From: Batkoa obscura
Taxonomy: Eukaryota; Entomophthoromycota; Entomophthoromycetes; Entomophthorales; Batkoaceae
Reading direction: 5' to 3'
Length of the DNA stretch: 64,000 nucleotides
Assembly: GCA_030770535.1 (NCBI GenBank)
Contig: JASVEC010000064.1
Coordinates: forward strand, 1-64,000
The notes under the pieces were generated by a model. It did not search any database and was not told where the DNA came from. It saw nothing but the letters and a program-made list of their open reading frames with translations. Position numbers and translations under genes: made by a program. Positions 22,914 to 33,613 of the stretch are shown here, in pieces. Position 1 is the first letter of the stretch; each line of letters starts with the position of its first letter.

Positions 22914-24923
22914 TTAAATCACATCCGAAGATGAGGATGCTTGAGGTGGTGTACCTGGTATAAAACTTGGATCATTTTCATCATCCCCAATTAATTGTCC
23001 TTTAAAAGTATCAATTTGATCGGGTACCCAATTCGAAGTTAATCTTTCCAGATTACTTCCAGCTCCTTGTGGGCATTCCAGAACACCTTGAGTATAATTT
23101 TCTTTTTCCTCACGAGGCGGAGTGTCAAAAGTACTTGAGTTATCTTCACTTGAATTGACACTATAATTTTGCTTTCGCTCAGCTGGATAGCTATTTGCTG
23201 ATAATGTAGTGGCTGTTATAACACTATTCGCTAACACCGTAGCTACTGTTCTATTGCTATTTGCTTGTAGCGTAGTGGCTGTTCTGTAACTATTTGTCTG
23301 TATAGTACTGGCTATCTTATCACTATTTGCTGGGACTGTAGTGGCTGTTCTTTGAGTACCTACTGATATTGTGGTATTTGTTCTATGACTATTTCTTTCT
23401 GTTGTAGCAATTGTTTTTCTTTTTTTCAAGCTTAACTTTTCACCCGTCCCTCGAGTTAAATTCTATAATATTAAAGTGAAAAATAAAAGTATTAAAATTA
23501 TTTACTGTTTCATGGTTATGCTCTTGTTCAATGGGATTTGGGAGATCTAAAGCTGAATCCAAACTAGAAGTTAGTTCATTTATAGGAGCCATACCACTAC
23601 TTCTATTGTAAGCGTCTAATAAAATTAAGTTAATGATGCTTTTAAGGCAATAAAACTTACGAATTTCTAAATCACTTAAGCTTGTTGAAAGAACATTTAC
23701 ATTCGAATTCTGAGTTACATTCTCAGCTAGATCTCTTTTCCCAGATGCCTCTTGAGTTGCTGGTGTTGCAATAAAAGAGCTATTCAAATTGCTATTATTC
23801 TGTGTATGGAATAACTTAATGTTTTGCTCGCCACTTGTACAAATCACAAAACGTGCTTGAACCGTTCCTCTTAATTGTAAATCAAAAAATATTGGTCTAA
23901 TAATATGATTAGATATTCTTCAATTATTATTATTTAGTTTACTCTCCGCCACATGTAAAATAGGCATTGATATCACATTCCATTTCTTTAGCTAAAACTA
24001 AAACTGCCTATGAAATTAAATAAATGTTTCAAATATTTGTGGTATTTTTACTTTAAACTCCTTAACATTCAAAGTCAAATATACATCTTTATCAACATTA
24101 AATCTATCTAAATCAGAGGGATGGATCGTTAAGATGGTATGTGGATGTTTTTTGATTTTTTCTATAAATATTAAAAATTCTTCAAAATTAGCAAATCTCT
24201 TACTCAAATCGGTGATACTTCCCAATGCTTCATTGTGAAACGATTTGATCGAAAATGAGTCACTTGTACAAATAAGTGTAAATTCTTCTAACCGAATATC
24301 AAATTGAGCTAATAACGTTAATAAAAACTTTGAATTCATTCTCCAGTTGTAACAGTTATTGGAACGTACAATATGCAATGTTTCTACAGCTGAGTCCTGA
24401 TAGGGTACCTTTATCTGTTGATAGACTAAGTTTGGATAAATAAACCTGATTTTCAATCTCAGACCTTCGGATTCTTCCTTATTTTCAAAATCATTGATAC
24501 TGAATTCACATCTCTCTGCTTTATCAGTACTTGACATGCTTAGTTTTACTACGTCTAATAAAGTCTGATTTTTAATTAATTATATACATCTTAAATCTAA
24601 TTACCTTTAAATCCACTTTGCAATTTACTTCTGAGTTCGTTCCCATTTTGATCTCATCAAAAAATCCACTTTTGAATAATATTTTACCATAAGATGAGCG
24701 ACTACTATCCATCAATGAGAATAAAATCTACTCTTTATTAGCTTTGGATATCAAAATTAGTCCATCTTTACCTCATCTTTATTCCCGGTGATAGATAGCG
24801 AGTCACCAAACTTCAAAAGACAGGATAGTATTTTATAAAATTCTAAAAGGTATTTAGTTCATATAATAACTTTATTAGCCTTATTATACCCTTTAATGAA
24901 AACCCTGGGACAATAAAATCCAT
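22914..24923 (-). CDS. RAD9: RAD9 checkpoint clamp subunit
   Basis: Eight exons: 24923-24890, 24842-24772, 24727-24605, 24564-24052, 24007-23943, 23896-23662 (ends at 23661), 23615-23506, 23462-22914; 566 residues. The first exons give MDFIVPGFSLKEFYKILSCL, LKFGDSLSI and MDSSRSSYG, the classic Rad9 N-terminus, then CKVDLK. Exon 4 gives KAERCEF, the clamp inter-domain region and FLLTLLAQFDIRLEEFTLIC. A second-domain strand near KEMECDINAYFTCGGEPIFF follows. The clamp part spans about residues 1-310. The tail is Ser/Thr-rich with several TQ sites and ends in an acidic ENDPSFIPGTPP segment, typical of the phosphorylated Rad9 tail. Within it lie seven 11-residue repeats. Rad9 joins Rad1 and Hus1 in the 9-1-1 ring at damaged DNA. 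Confidence 0.9.
23187..23417 (-). repeat. 33-bp coding minisatellite in the RAD9 tail (7 units)
   Basis: Seven consecutive 11-codon units, consensus RTATTxxANSx (for example RTATTVPANSD, RTATTLQANSN, ITATTLSANSY). Each unit adds Thr/Ser residues that could be phosphorylated. Units differ enough to be old. Confidence 0.85.
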
Positions 24924-25022
24924 AATGATAAGTAATGACGATAAAAACTTTAAAAGGCAAATTAGAACATTTTCATTTTATGCAAAAAAGAAACCTAAAT
25001 TTCAATTCAGCTTTTGATTCAA

Positions 25023-25322
25023 ATGCTTGAACTAAACAGCCCATTTAATCGACGCGTTTATGGCTATTTAATTTTAATAGTCACTTACATCATTTTCTTG
25101 GTCTATTCTTACGCTTTATTTTTTTCAAAGTATATTACCTTAGAACCAGAGTATGAGGCAAGTTAATTTGTTTACTTTGACTACACTAGATTAATTGTTT
25201 AGATTTTAACTTGGATACGGGAGAATGAGTACTATTTTTTAGCTTCGATACTGTTTCTACCAATGGGGCTATGGATTATCTTCTGGAATTGGGCTGGTAT
25301 GAAGTATTTTAGGCATAATTGA
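25023..25322 (+). CDS. PIGY: PIG-Y/Eri1-like subunit of GPI-GlcNAc transferase
   Basis: Two exons, 25023-25157 and 25203-25322, giving 84 residues. Two membrane segments lie at about 13-34 and 58-78. The C-terminus reads LPMGLWIIFWNWAGMKYFRHN, which matches the ending of human PIG-Y (WTWMGIKLFRHN). PIG-Y is a tiny subunit of the ER complex that adds GlcNAc to phosphatidylinositol, the first step of GPI-anchor synthesis. The intron appears to start with GC (GAG|GCAAGT) and end with TTTAG, a rare GC-AG type. The ATG lies 99 bp from the divergent RAD9 start, so the two may share a promoter region. Confidence 0.8.
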
Positions 25323-25571
25323 TGGACGAATAGACATCAAAATGATTTGTCAATAATCACTATAACTGCGACCCTAATTTATGTGAGTTTAGCCACTTAA
25401 GTTGAATCTGATGAGCTAATAATCTTTATTTAAAAACATTTCTATTAAGGAATTCTCATTATGGTACTTAATTATTAAATAGGCGATGTTTTTATTTGTA
25501 ACTACACTCGTTTATAAATTTCAATAATAATTTAAATATCTATTTTAGATTTAAACAAACTCAGATTCATC

Positions 25572-25673
25572 ATATGATGTTTTTTTGGCTTCATCACTTT
25601 TTCTATCTTTTAAGCAGTATTCAAGTGGAAAAATTGTTAGTAAAATTCTTAAATACAAAAATACATCTCCATA
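25572..25673 (-). mobile_element. MITE-like repeat, copy 8
   Basis: Reverse copy between PIG-Y and the TRAIP-like gene; left tip diverged (TATGATGTTT), right tip ACATCTCCATA. Confidence 0.8.
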
Positions 25674-25906
25674 TTAATATCTGTCCGACCAATATGTTAA
25701 TAATGAACTCTATATTAATATCTTTATAGATTATCCTTATAGTTTTATTTGAAAAAGAAAAATTTAAATTCAAATCAAACACAGCTTCTTTAAATACCTT
25801 ATTTTAAAATGCCATGGCTATCTATTTCTTCTGTAAACTAATCATTTGTATACAAGACAATTCAAATATAGACTTTTAGAAAGCTAAATCAGCGAGTTTC
25901 AATACT

Positions 25907-27744
25907 TTATTGTTTCAGATGAAAAGTTAAAAGTAAATCTGGTAAACGATATCTATCCAAAATCAATAAGTCCATTAACAATGGCAATGAATCTTTGTGA
26001 ACAGTTGGCCTTGATTCTAAAAATGCATTATGATTTTTCATCTCTTCAATTTTATTACTGCATCGTTTTAATACAGAATAAAAGTCGCCCTGTAACAAAG
26101 TTGTTATATGAATCAAATAAAGTTGTCATAAGCCTTACCTTTTCAATATGCAACAACCCTTTTAGCTCCTTGGATAAAATATATTCTGTCAATGGTAATT
26201 TTATCTTTTCTTTTGCTTTAGGCTCGACAATATTGACGACTCTCTTCGAACGATCCTCTGGGATAGAATGTGAACGTTTTAATAAATTTTTGCACCCTTC
26301 ACCTTGATCAGTGCTCCAGTTTGTTTTGTTTGTTTTGAATGATTTTATTACCTTATAATAACTATGTTTAATGTACCTATTGGCTTTTTTAAATGCTAAA
26401 AAAGTAAATCACTCTTTCAAAATATTGTGATATTATAATACCTCTATTATTGAATTTGGCCCTTAATTTCCTATCATTCTTTTTATTTGATTTTGCGATC
26501 ACTTTTTCAGCTGCAGCGTTTGCTTCTTTATTTTTAATTTTAAGTGTAATTTCATTTACGTATCTCGTTACCACCTTACTACTTACACAATTTGTTTCAT
26601 TTATTTCGTTCGAATTCACCTTTTTAGATTGACTATTCTTTAAATTTTTATTATTAATTACATAGTTCTTATTTGTAGCTTTCTTATCAGCATTTCTTTT
26701 GTTTGAAGTTAATATTATATCATTATGTTTTTTCTGTTGTGATTCTAGTTCATGAATCTTTTGCTTTTGTCTACTCAATCCTGGTTCATGAGCCTCTTCT
26801 TGCTGCAACTCTAATTTCCAAATATTTTGTTTTTGTAACTCTAATTCCTGAATCTTTTTATTTAATAACTGGATTTCCAATACCTGATCATAATTAATAG
26901 TCCTTAGCAAGTCCCTGCTTAACCTCTCTGATACTAATTCCCTTTCTAAACTTTTAAATTGCAATTCTTTATCCATTATTAAATTTAGCTCCTCATTTAG
27001 CAATAAACCATCACTTTGTAGCTCATTGATATAACTCCTTTTTTCCTCAAGTTCTTTTTCTAATTGAATAACTAATAATACTAGTTGATCTATTCTTTTT
27101 TCTTTTGAATGTAAACCCATTCTGAAATCCTCTCTTTCTTTTTTCAACTGAACTTTTAAGTCATAAATCTGCTCATATAATTCCTTCCGAGAGTCTTTCT
27201 CGACTCTTTCATTAGCTAGTTGTATTGGATTAAGTTTTTTATCCCTATTATTTTGTTTATTTATCAATACAAAATTTATATGCCCGGTACTACCATCATT
27301 TAACAAAATAGGAGCTTGGCCTATTGAAGTATCTGAGCTTTTATTAGTACTGTTTGTACTATTTCTAGGCTCGTGATTGTCATTTGGATTAATAAAGTTA
27401 TTTAATATAACCGTTTTGAAATGTATTTGCTCACTACATAATGGGCATATACTTTGCTTCTTAACAGTTTTAGTATACCTTTCAATGCTAAAAAACCAGT
27501 TAGTTAAAGTGTTGAAATCTACTCTAATTTACTTAAAATTTACCACTGATTATGGAACATATGACCGCCTTTAAGAAATTAATTGATTATAGTATTATTT
27601 AATAAATTACTTACAATTAGTAACTACAACCTCTTTGCTTTTTATTATATTCTGCCAGTGATCAGACTCTTCATATCGCTTCAATATATCCTCCTTTTTA
27701 TACGTATATCTTTGGAAGTTATGTTGACAAAGGGTACAGCTCAT
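25907..27744 (-). CDS. TRAIP/NOPO-like RING-finger E3 ubiquitin ligase with coiled coil
   Basis: Five exons: 27744-27615, 27568-27544, 27487-26442, 26395-26139, 26089-25907; 546 residues. The RING is built across exons 1-3: MSCTLCQ at the start, a long loop, NCGHMFHNQCIERYTKTV, then CPLC and FKTVIL. Order C-C, C-H-x2-H-x2-C, C-x2-C is RING-H2. A Leu/Glu/Lys-rich coiled coil spans about residues 110-240 and a basic linker follows. Human TRAIP has the same plan (N-terminal RING-H2, coiled coil) and ubiquitinates replisome components; this role is inferred. Exon 4 starts at an acceptor that lies within a stretch otherwise ending in a stop, so the full gene is longer than the single open frame. 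Confidence 0.72.
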
Positions 27745-28107
27745 TTATATTTAAAGACAAAACAAAGAAAGAATAAATTTAAATTTTATGTCTTATTGGT
27801 ACAAGACAATCACGAAAATGCCTTTAGCTTTATTACTTCTGCTTATTATTTGCCTTATTTGGATAAAACTCTTATCGTGTTTATTTGGCTCATGAAATTT
27901 TGCAGTAGACCGCTGTCTTTAGCTGTTTAATTATAACTTACATGCTAATATAATAAATGCTTATATCTTATAGTATAAAGTGTTAGAAAGCTTCAAATAC
28001 ATTGTTAAAAAGAGATATTGCTATAGCAATAAAGATCAGAGAAAATATTATTTTTAAAGTGTTCAAAATACCTTTTAAATTAACTCAATTATAATTTATA
28101 ATTTTAT

Positions 28108-29394
28108 TCAAAATAAGTAAAAATTAGAAAAAGGAAGAATCTTTGAGAGTATATCAATATCAGACTTATTCACAGCTAAGTAATCAATTAGAAAAAACGT
28201 AGAATAAGCCATAGTATTTAAACAAGTTTCATCAGTTATAGTTAATTGTCCATGTTTAAACTTCACTTGAGTAACATTAGGGAATAGCCTTAATACATTA
28301 AAGAGTACTTCAATACTTAAATAACACTCTTTAAACACTAATTTAGTGGTAGAGGGGTTTATTGTATTACTTATCTCATTTCTACTACAAAAATAAGGCG
28401 CCGTTATGGACTCATTTTCATCACTTTCATTACTATAAAAGACGACTGTTGAAACTGTTTTAAACTTCGATAGTCTTAATATCACATCTTCTAGTTCATT
28501 GTTAAGCCTGATATACACTTTATTCAAGTGAGACATTGAGTTAACAGTTATACCATCAATTAACTTTAAATCAATCAACCCTAAATTCTGGAACTCAAAA
28601 TGATTTTTATTGCTAATGCAATCTAATGTAGCTAGCTTTTTAAACGGAACTTTTAATGTAGTCAAATTAGTTAAATCACCAAAATATTCTAACCTAAATA
28701 TTCTACTAAACTTTCCATTAAGTACAAGCTTTTTTAAATTAGTGAATGACTTGGTTTTATTAAAATTGTATGGAACCACAAATCTAGTACATGTTAAATA
28801 TAAGGTGCCTAAATTCTGGAAGCTTTTTTGTAGTATTTCTAAACCAAACAAATTGATGGCAAAACCTTGAATCTTTAATTTCTTTAATCTATTAGGGTTG
28901 AGATATTCAGCTACGAGAGAAATGGCTATCAATCCGGTTACTTTTAAATCAAACTCCTCCACCTGGAATAAGATGCTGGCAAAATTCAGCATAGTAGCTT
29001 TATATTTTTCATCGATTACAAAGGTTATTTTTTTTAAAAAATTAAAAGTAAAATCAAATATTGTTCTTGAAAATGGATCATTTGAATTGAAATGAATAGT
29101 GAAATTAGATATAGTAGTATATAAGTTCAAATCAAGCTCATGATTGCTCTTTATCATCAACCTCTTTACTTTATTTGGATACTTTTTTATTATCCTATTA
29201 TGATCTTCCATTCGCTTTTTACTTGGTATATAGCTATAATATAATGAGTTTCTAAATAGAACACCATTTATTATTTTATAGATTGTTTTGTTAAGAGCCA
29301 TAAGGTTGGACAATCCATTTAGATCTATATACAAGAATATTTCTTCTATTAAAACATCCGGTAAGTCATCTAGCTTTAGCTTGCTTTGGTTCAT
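28108..29394 (-). CDS. F-box protein
   Basis: Single exon, 428 residues. The F-box is at about residues 9-50: LDDLPDVLIEEIFLYIDLNG then ALNKTIYKIING. The rest has irregular leucine-rich spacing (ILFQVEEFDLKVTGL, LKKLKIQGF, LKKLVLNGKF, LTTLKVPFKKL) and looks like degenerate LRRs that would bind substrates of an SCF ubiquitin ligase. No particular orthologue is recognised; such proteins form expanded families in many fungi. Divergent from the AP-3 sigma gene, 176 bp apart. Confidence 0.8.
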   Translation of the reverse strand: MNQSKLKLDDLPDVLIEEIFLYIDLNGLSNLMALNKTIYKIINGVLFRNSLYYSYIPSKKRMEDHNRIIKKYPNKVKRLMIKSNHELDLNLYTTISNFTIHFNSNDPFSRTIFDFTFNFLKKITFVIDEKYKATMLNFASILFQVEEFDLKVTGLIAISLVAEYLNPNRLKKLKIQGFAINLFGLEILQKSFQNLGTLYLTCTRFVVPYNFNKTKSFTNLKKLVLNGKFSRIFRLEYFGDLTNLTTLKVPFKKLATLDCISNKNHFEFQNLGLIDLKLIDGITVNSMSHLNKVYIRLNNELEDVILRLSKFKTVSTVVFYSNESDENESITAPYFCSRNEISNTINPSTTKLVFKECYLSIEVLFNVLRLFPNVTQVKFKHGQLTITDETCLNTMAYSTFFLIDYLAVNKSDIDILSKILPFSNFYLF

Positions 29395-29570
29395 AATAAA
29401 AAATGGTTAGAAAAGTGAAAATATTCTTGAGCTTTATGGTTGTTTTTCTAGAATTTGTATTACTGACTTTATTGCTCAAATCCTCATTTACATTAAAAAA
29501 CTCAAATTGACAAAATGAATTTAAAAAATAGTATTAAGCAAATCGTCATCTTTTTAAGTTTTGATTAGGA

Positions 29571-30307
29571 ATGATATATTTATTAAGTATAATAAATCAA
29601 GAAGGGATTGAAAGATATAACAAATTATTTCAGCCAGTAATTTTCAAAAAGGCCGAGGAGTATAATCAATTTAAAGATACTTTGTTTGATATACTATCTA
29701 ATAGAGAAGAATATGAAGTAAATCTAATGTGAAATTTAGTTTATTTTTATAAATATAAATAGGGTCCTATATTTGAATTTCATAATACTGAGAATATGAT
29801 TGGTATATATATATATATATTAAAGGTGATATTTATCGTTTGTAGTCTATAAGAAGTTTGCTTCGTTATATTTCATGGCATATATTAATCCTAAAGAAGT
29901 AAGAGCTTTTATTTACTTTATTCAATTATTTACTTTCATAGAACGAATTCGAAGTATTGGACATTTTAAACCATATAATGGGTATATTATTATCATTTTT
30001 TTAAACTTGATTTTAATTATAAATAGAGACCTTAAGCATTTCGTTTGAAAGCTTTGTAAGAAAATTTTATTGTTAGCCATTTTTCAAGCTAATTTGTGTT
30101 TTTAGTGCGAATTAGATATATCCTTTTTTGAAAAATAATCTATTACATAATCATAGTAAAAAGACTATTTCCTTAACCACTATATACATTATATATCACT
30201 TAGATAAGGTAAACTTAATTATTAGTGAGTTTTTCAATATCAATGGGGAAATTCAAGCAACGGATCCTATTCAAATACTAACTTCAATTGAACAATTTGA
30301 GGAGTAA
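29571..30307 (+). CDS. APS3: AP-3 adaptor complex sigma subunit, with a U12-type intron
   Basis: Seven exons: 29571-29717, 29763-29802, 29846-29898, 29942-29981, 30027-30055, 30106-30117, 30188-30307; 146 residues. The small-adaptin signature is IVYKKFASLYF; later come ENEFEVLDILNHIMETL and CELDIIYHLDKV. The H-x-DKV and the FQP...SNREE region resemble AP-3 sigma (IFHVDKV, YQP...SKRDE) more than AP-1, AP-2 or AP-4. AP-3 sorts cargo from Golgi/endosome to vacuole. Five introns are GT-AG. The last only works as AT-AC: ATATCCTTTTTT at the donor, TTCCTTAAC branch site and TATAC end. Exon 6 is only 12 nt. Without this splice the conserved C-terminus cannot be joined in frame. Confidence 0.85.
30118..30187 (+). 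other. U12-type AT-AC intron in the AP-3 sigma gene
   Basis: 70 bp. Donor ATATCCTTT (30118-30126) is the exact U12 consensus. TTCCTTAAC (30169-30177) is the exact U12 branch consensus, and the AC end lies 11 nt after the branch A, the usual distance. Removing it gives CELD|IIYHLDKV in phase 0. Confidence 0.85.
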
Positions 30308-30390
30308 CACAAACCCGATTAATATTTTGTAAGGTAAGGTTTTTTATAGTTTAAAGGCCGATATTCCAAATACTGTATATTCGCTTATAA

Positions 30391-31210
30391 TTGTTAGTAT
30401 ATAGTGGGTTTGAAATTGTTTCTTACAAGATATTAAACATTGTATTTATAGATTTGATTAGAAAAGGGGGTTTTTTTATGTGCCTTTTTTATCTGGTCAT
30501 ACATTCAATTATATGTATTTATAAAACTTGTAGTTATTTTACCCTTATGAGTCAAGGAATTAAAGGTGGGGTTTAATAATTTGTTAGATATTACTATTTC
30601 ATTTTATATTAGCAAATTTTAAGCGTTCTACCTTATTAAAAGATAATTATTATACTTTAGTATTTTTTCATATTATTGGTATTTGTTTTTTAATCATTTG
30701 TTATAGTTTTGTTTATTTAGTTATATTTGTTATTTTCAACTTTAATACAGCTCATTAATTAACTTTCAATTCGATTTATAGTAATCATGAAGTTTTTAAA
30801 TATGCTACCATTTATTTTATTTCTAGAGTACAGCTATTTATACTAACATTTAAAAAATAAACATAAAAAGATATTTTATATTCTAATAATTTTTATCATA
30901 TATTTAAAGGATAAGAAAGGAAAGGAAGATATAGATCGGTATTTCAATTTTTTTAGTCCTCTTGGTATTCCTCTTGCTTTTTATGCTCTTGGTAGCCATA
31001 CGCTTTTGTTCAGTTTATTGGAAATCTCTGAAAGTATTCTCAGATCACTAAAAGACTCCTAGTTTAAGTATTTATTAAATATTTTAAGCAACAAAGAAGC
31101 AGTAGATTTATAGTCAAAGTCTGCACCTGTGCTTATTAAGCCAAAACCTCAAAGTTTAATTACTTTAAGATTTGAGAATAAAAATATAAAAGAAGTATTT
31201 AATTAGCGTA
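30391..31210 (+). pseudogene. Relic(s) of a membrane-protein-like gene
   Basis: A hydrophobic frame at 30391-30576 (GFFMCLFYLVIHSIICIY) can be spliced by eye to another hydrophobic frame ending near 30756 (YYTLVFFHIIGICFLIICYS). A third coding-like stretch at about 30900-31210 (YFNFFSPLGIPLAFYALGSH) contains stops. I cannot name the family; a multi-pass receptor or transporter is a guess. The pieces may not belong to one gene. Confidence 0.25.
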
Positions 31211-31250
31211 TGAATTTCACGAATTTCATATTGTTACTTCCATTAACAAT

Positions 31251-31357
31251 ATATGGGGATGTATTTTTGTATTTAAGAATTTCGTTAGCAAATTTTCCGC
31301 TTAGATAGCGCTTAAAAAATGGAAGAAATAATGAAGTTAAAAAAGACACTCCCATAT
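31251..31357 (+). mobile_element. MITE-like repeat, copy 9
   Basis: Forward copy joined tail to tail with copy 10 through one shared TA (ACTCCCA-TA-TGGTGATG). Confidence 0.85.
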
Positions 31358-31460
31358 GGTGATGTTTTTTTTGGCCTCATTGCTTTTTCTATCTTTTAAG
31401 CGCTATTTAAGTGGAAAAATCGTCAGCAAAGTCCTTAAAACCTTAAACACATCCCCATAT
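31354..31460 (-). mobile_element. MITE-like repeat, copy 10
   Basis: Reverse copy adjoining copy 9; right tip ACATCCCCATAT. Confidence 0.85.
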
Positions 31461-31790
31461 ATATCCTTAAGTTATATTTATACACAAGATTTCCTCTAAT
31501 TAAAAATGCATTTTATAAAGAATGCTGCTATAATTGCTTTGAGTAATATTTAAATATCAAATTAAAAAGACTGTCACAGCTATTTTACTTTTATATACTT
31601 AAATACAGGCTACCATTACTTAGATATTTAATTTCGTTATATAAAAACTTCGATTTTATTATAACCTTAAGTACCAGTTCAATACATTTTACCTGTCCTG
31701 AAGTATGTAAAAATATCACGTTTAAAGAAGTTAACAAGTATTAATTTAATATAAAAACTCCACTAATATAAATTATATGGTTCTATCAAT

Positions 31791-31897
31791 ATATGGGAGT
31801 GTTTTTTTTGACTTCATTATTTTTTCCATTTTTTAAGCGCTATTTGAGTGGAAAATTTGTTGGTAAAATTCTTAAATACAAAAATACATCCCCATAT
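31791..31897 (-). mobile_element. MITE-like repeat, copy 11
   Basis: Reverse copy with both tips and both flanking TA dinucleotides intact. Confidence 0.85.
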
Positions 31898-32059
31898 AGT
31901 GTAACTAAAAACAGTGTAAGTACATCCCTTTGCTTATAGTAATTCAAATGTTTAAAAACTATTCAAAGTATGGCTGGCTTCTTTTAAAGCAAATTATAAC
32001 TATATACGACTAATTATGTGATAACTAGATAATTGCTTAAATTCATAGTGATTTTTATG

Positions 32060-32162
32060 ATATGGGAGTGTTTTTTTGACTTCATTATTTTTTCCATGTT
32101 TGAGCGCTATTTAAGCAGAGAAATTGTTGGTAAAATTCTTACACAAAAATACATCCCCATAT
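32060..32162 (-). mobile_element. MITE-like repeat, copy 12
   Basis: Reverse copy; tips TGGGAGTG ... ACATCCCCA, flanked by TA. A few bases shorter in the core than copy 11. Confidence 0.85.
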
Positions 32163-32687
32163 GTATACTAATTGTAAATATTCATTTATAACTGTTCTTT
32201 AATAAATTAGAATCCTTCACTTAATGATAAGTTGGAATTTACTTTGACATATAAATAGACTTCGATGCCCAATCAAATACCTTAAATGAGATTCAATAAT
32301 AGAGGAAATTAAATAAGTTGTTAGCCTTTTAATTCATTAAAATGCCTATTTTAACTAGATAGAGTATACATTTATACTGTGTTTCTACATTTCAAAATAT
32401 TCTATATAAACTGAAAGCTGACATTTCAAACATCTATTTATTATGTCTTTATAAGGAACTTTTGAACTTAATCAAAACACCAAATGTTTTAAAATAAGCT
32501 GTTAACGTCCAAGTTTAAGTAATCTGACTTTAAAAATACCAGCCTAATATACTATATTATTTCAACATTGTACATCTTTAATTAAGCTTTTAAGTAATAT
32601 AAAATGAAGCTCAATTATAAAAACATTTATTTTTTAAAATCTTATTATATGTAGCATATTCTCTAATATTAAATGCCCTTTGTAAAA

Positions 32688-32789
32688 ATATGATGTTTTT
32701 TGTGATTTCATTACTTTTCCATTTTTAAGCGCTATTTGAGTGGAAAGATTGGTAGCAAAATTCTTAAACAAAACAATGCATCTCCATAT
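32688..32789 (-). mobile_element. MITE-like repeat, copy 13
   Basis: Reverse copy; left tip diverged (TGATGTTTTT), right tip GCATCTCCATA. Confidence 0.8.
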
Positions 32790-33555
32790 AATGATTTTTG
32801 CATTTTCATTAAAGTTTGAAAGTGTTTTGATTTCAATAGTTTTACTAGAGAGATATAAAAATACTGAAAGTAAATACTGAGTTTATAAACATCAGCTTAA
32901 CTTTGCTACTTTACAACTATTTTTTCCCATTAAAAAAACTAGATTTTATCAATAATGGTAATAAATGGCATGATTTTAGGTGTGTAAAAGTTGTAGCTGA
33001 TTAAAAAAATTAAAACAGATTAAAAACACTTTTTAATTCCTTGAATTGGTATTAAATAATGTGGCTGTTTAATCTTTAAAAAATTAACACAAATCTTTCA
33101 TTTAATAATGAATCTTTGTTTTAGTGGGCTTTTAAAATTAATATTTACTTCGCCATACCTTCTTTTAGCTATATTTAATTATAAGGTTTACGTTGAAACA
33201 AGGCTTTATCATTAATTTTGAAATATAGAATAAATAAATAAATTCATCATTAATTTTCAATTATAATTAAAGTTAATCTAAAATAGTATACTCCTTAAAT
33301 ATATTAGACACTCCTAATTACAACTTATTGTGTATAAACAAGTTAAATATTGCTCACAACTAAATAATATAAAAAGTCAAACTTTACTTCAATTCTTTAT
33401 AAATCTAATTTACCACATCTAAATCTTTTTCATCTGACTTTATGATTTTCAAACTTTGGGTGTTTATTTTTCAACTACTTTATATTTTGTTCAATCAATC
33501 TTTAAACATCAAATTGATCGTGCCTCCTATATTCATTTACAAATTAGATAATACA

Positions 33556-33565
33556 TATATAAATA
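33556..33565 (+). promoter_or_regulatory. Probable TATA box of the lipase gene
   Basis: TATATAAATA lies 56-58 bp before the ATG at 33614, the same layout as at 5702. Confidence 0.5.
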
Positions 33566-33613
33566 CCCAAAATACTCAATACTTTCAATTAGATAGTTCT
33601 TTTTTACTTTAAA

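Larger units (their letters stand above)
31461..33555. other. Repeat-rich intergenic stretch
   Basis: Apart from repeat copies 11-13, this 2-kb AT-rich stretch shows no gene, RNA or other repeat I can support. Confidence 0.5.
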
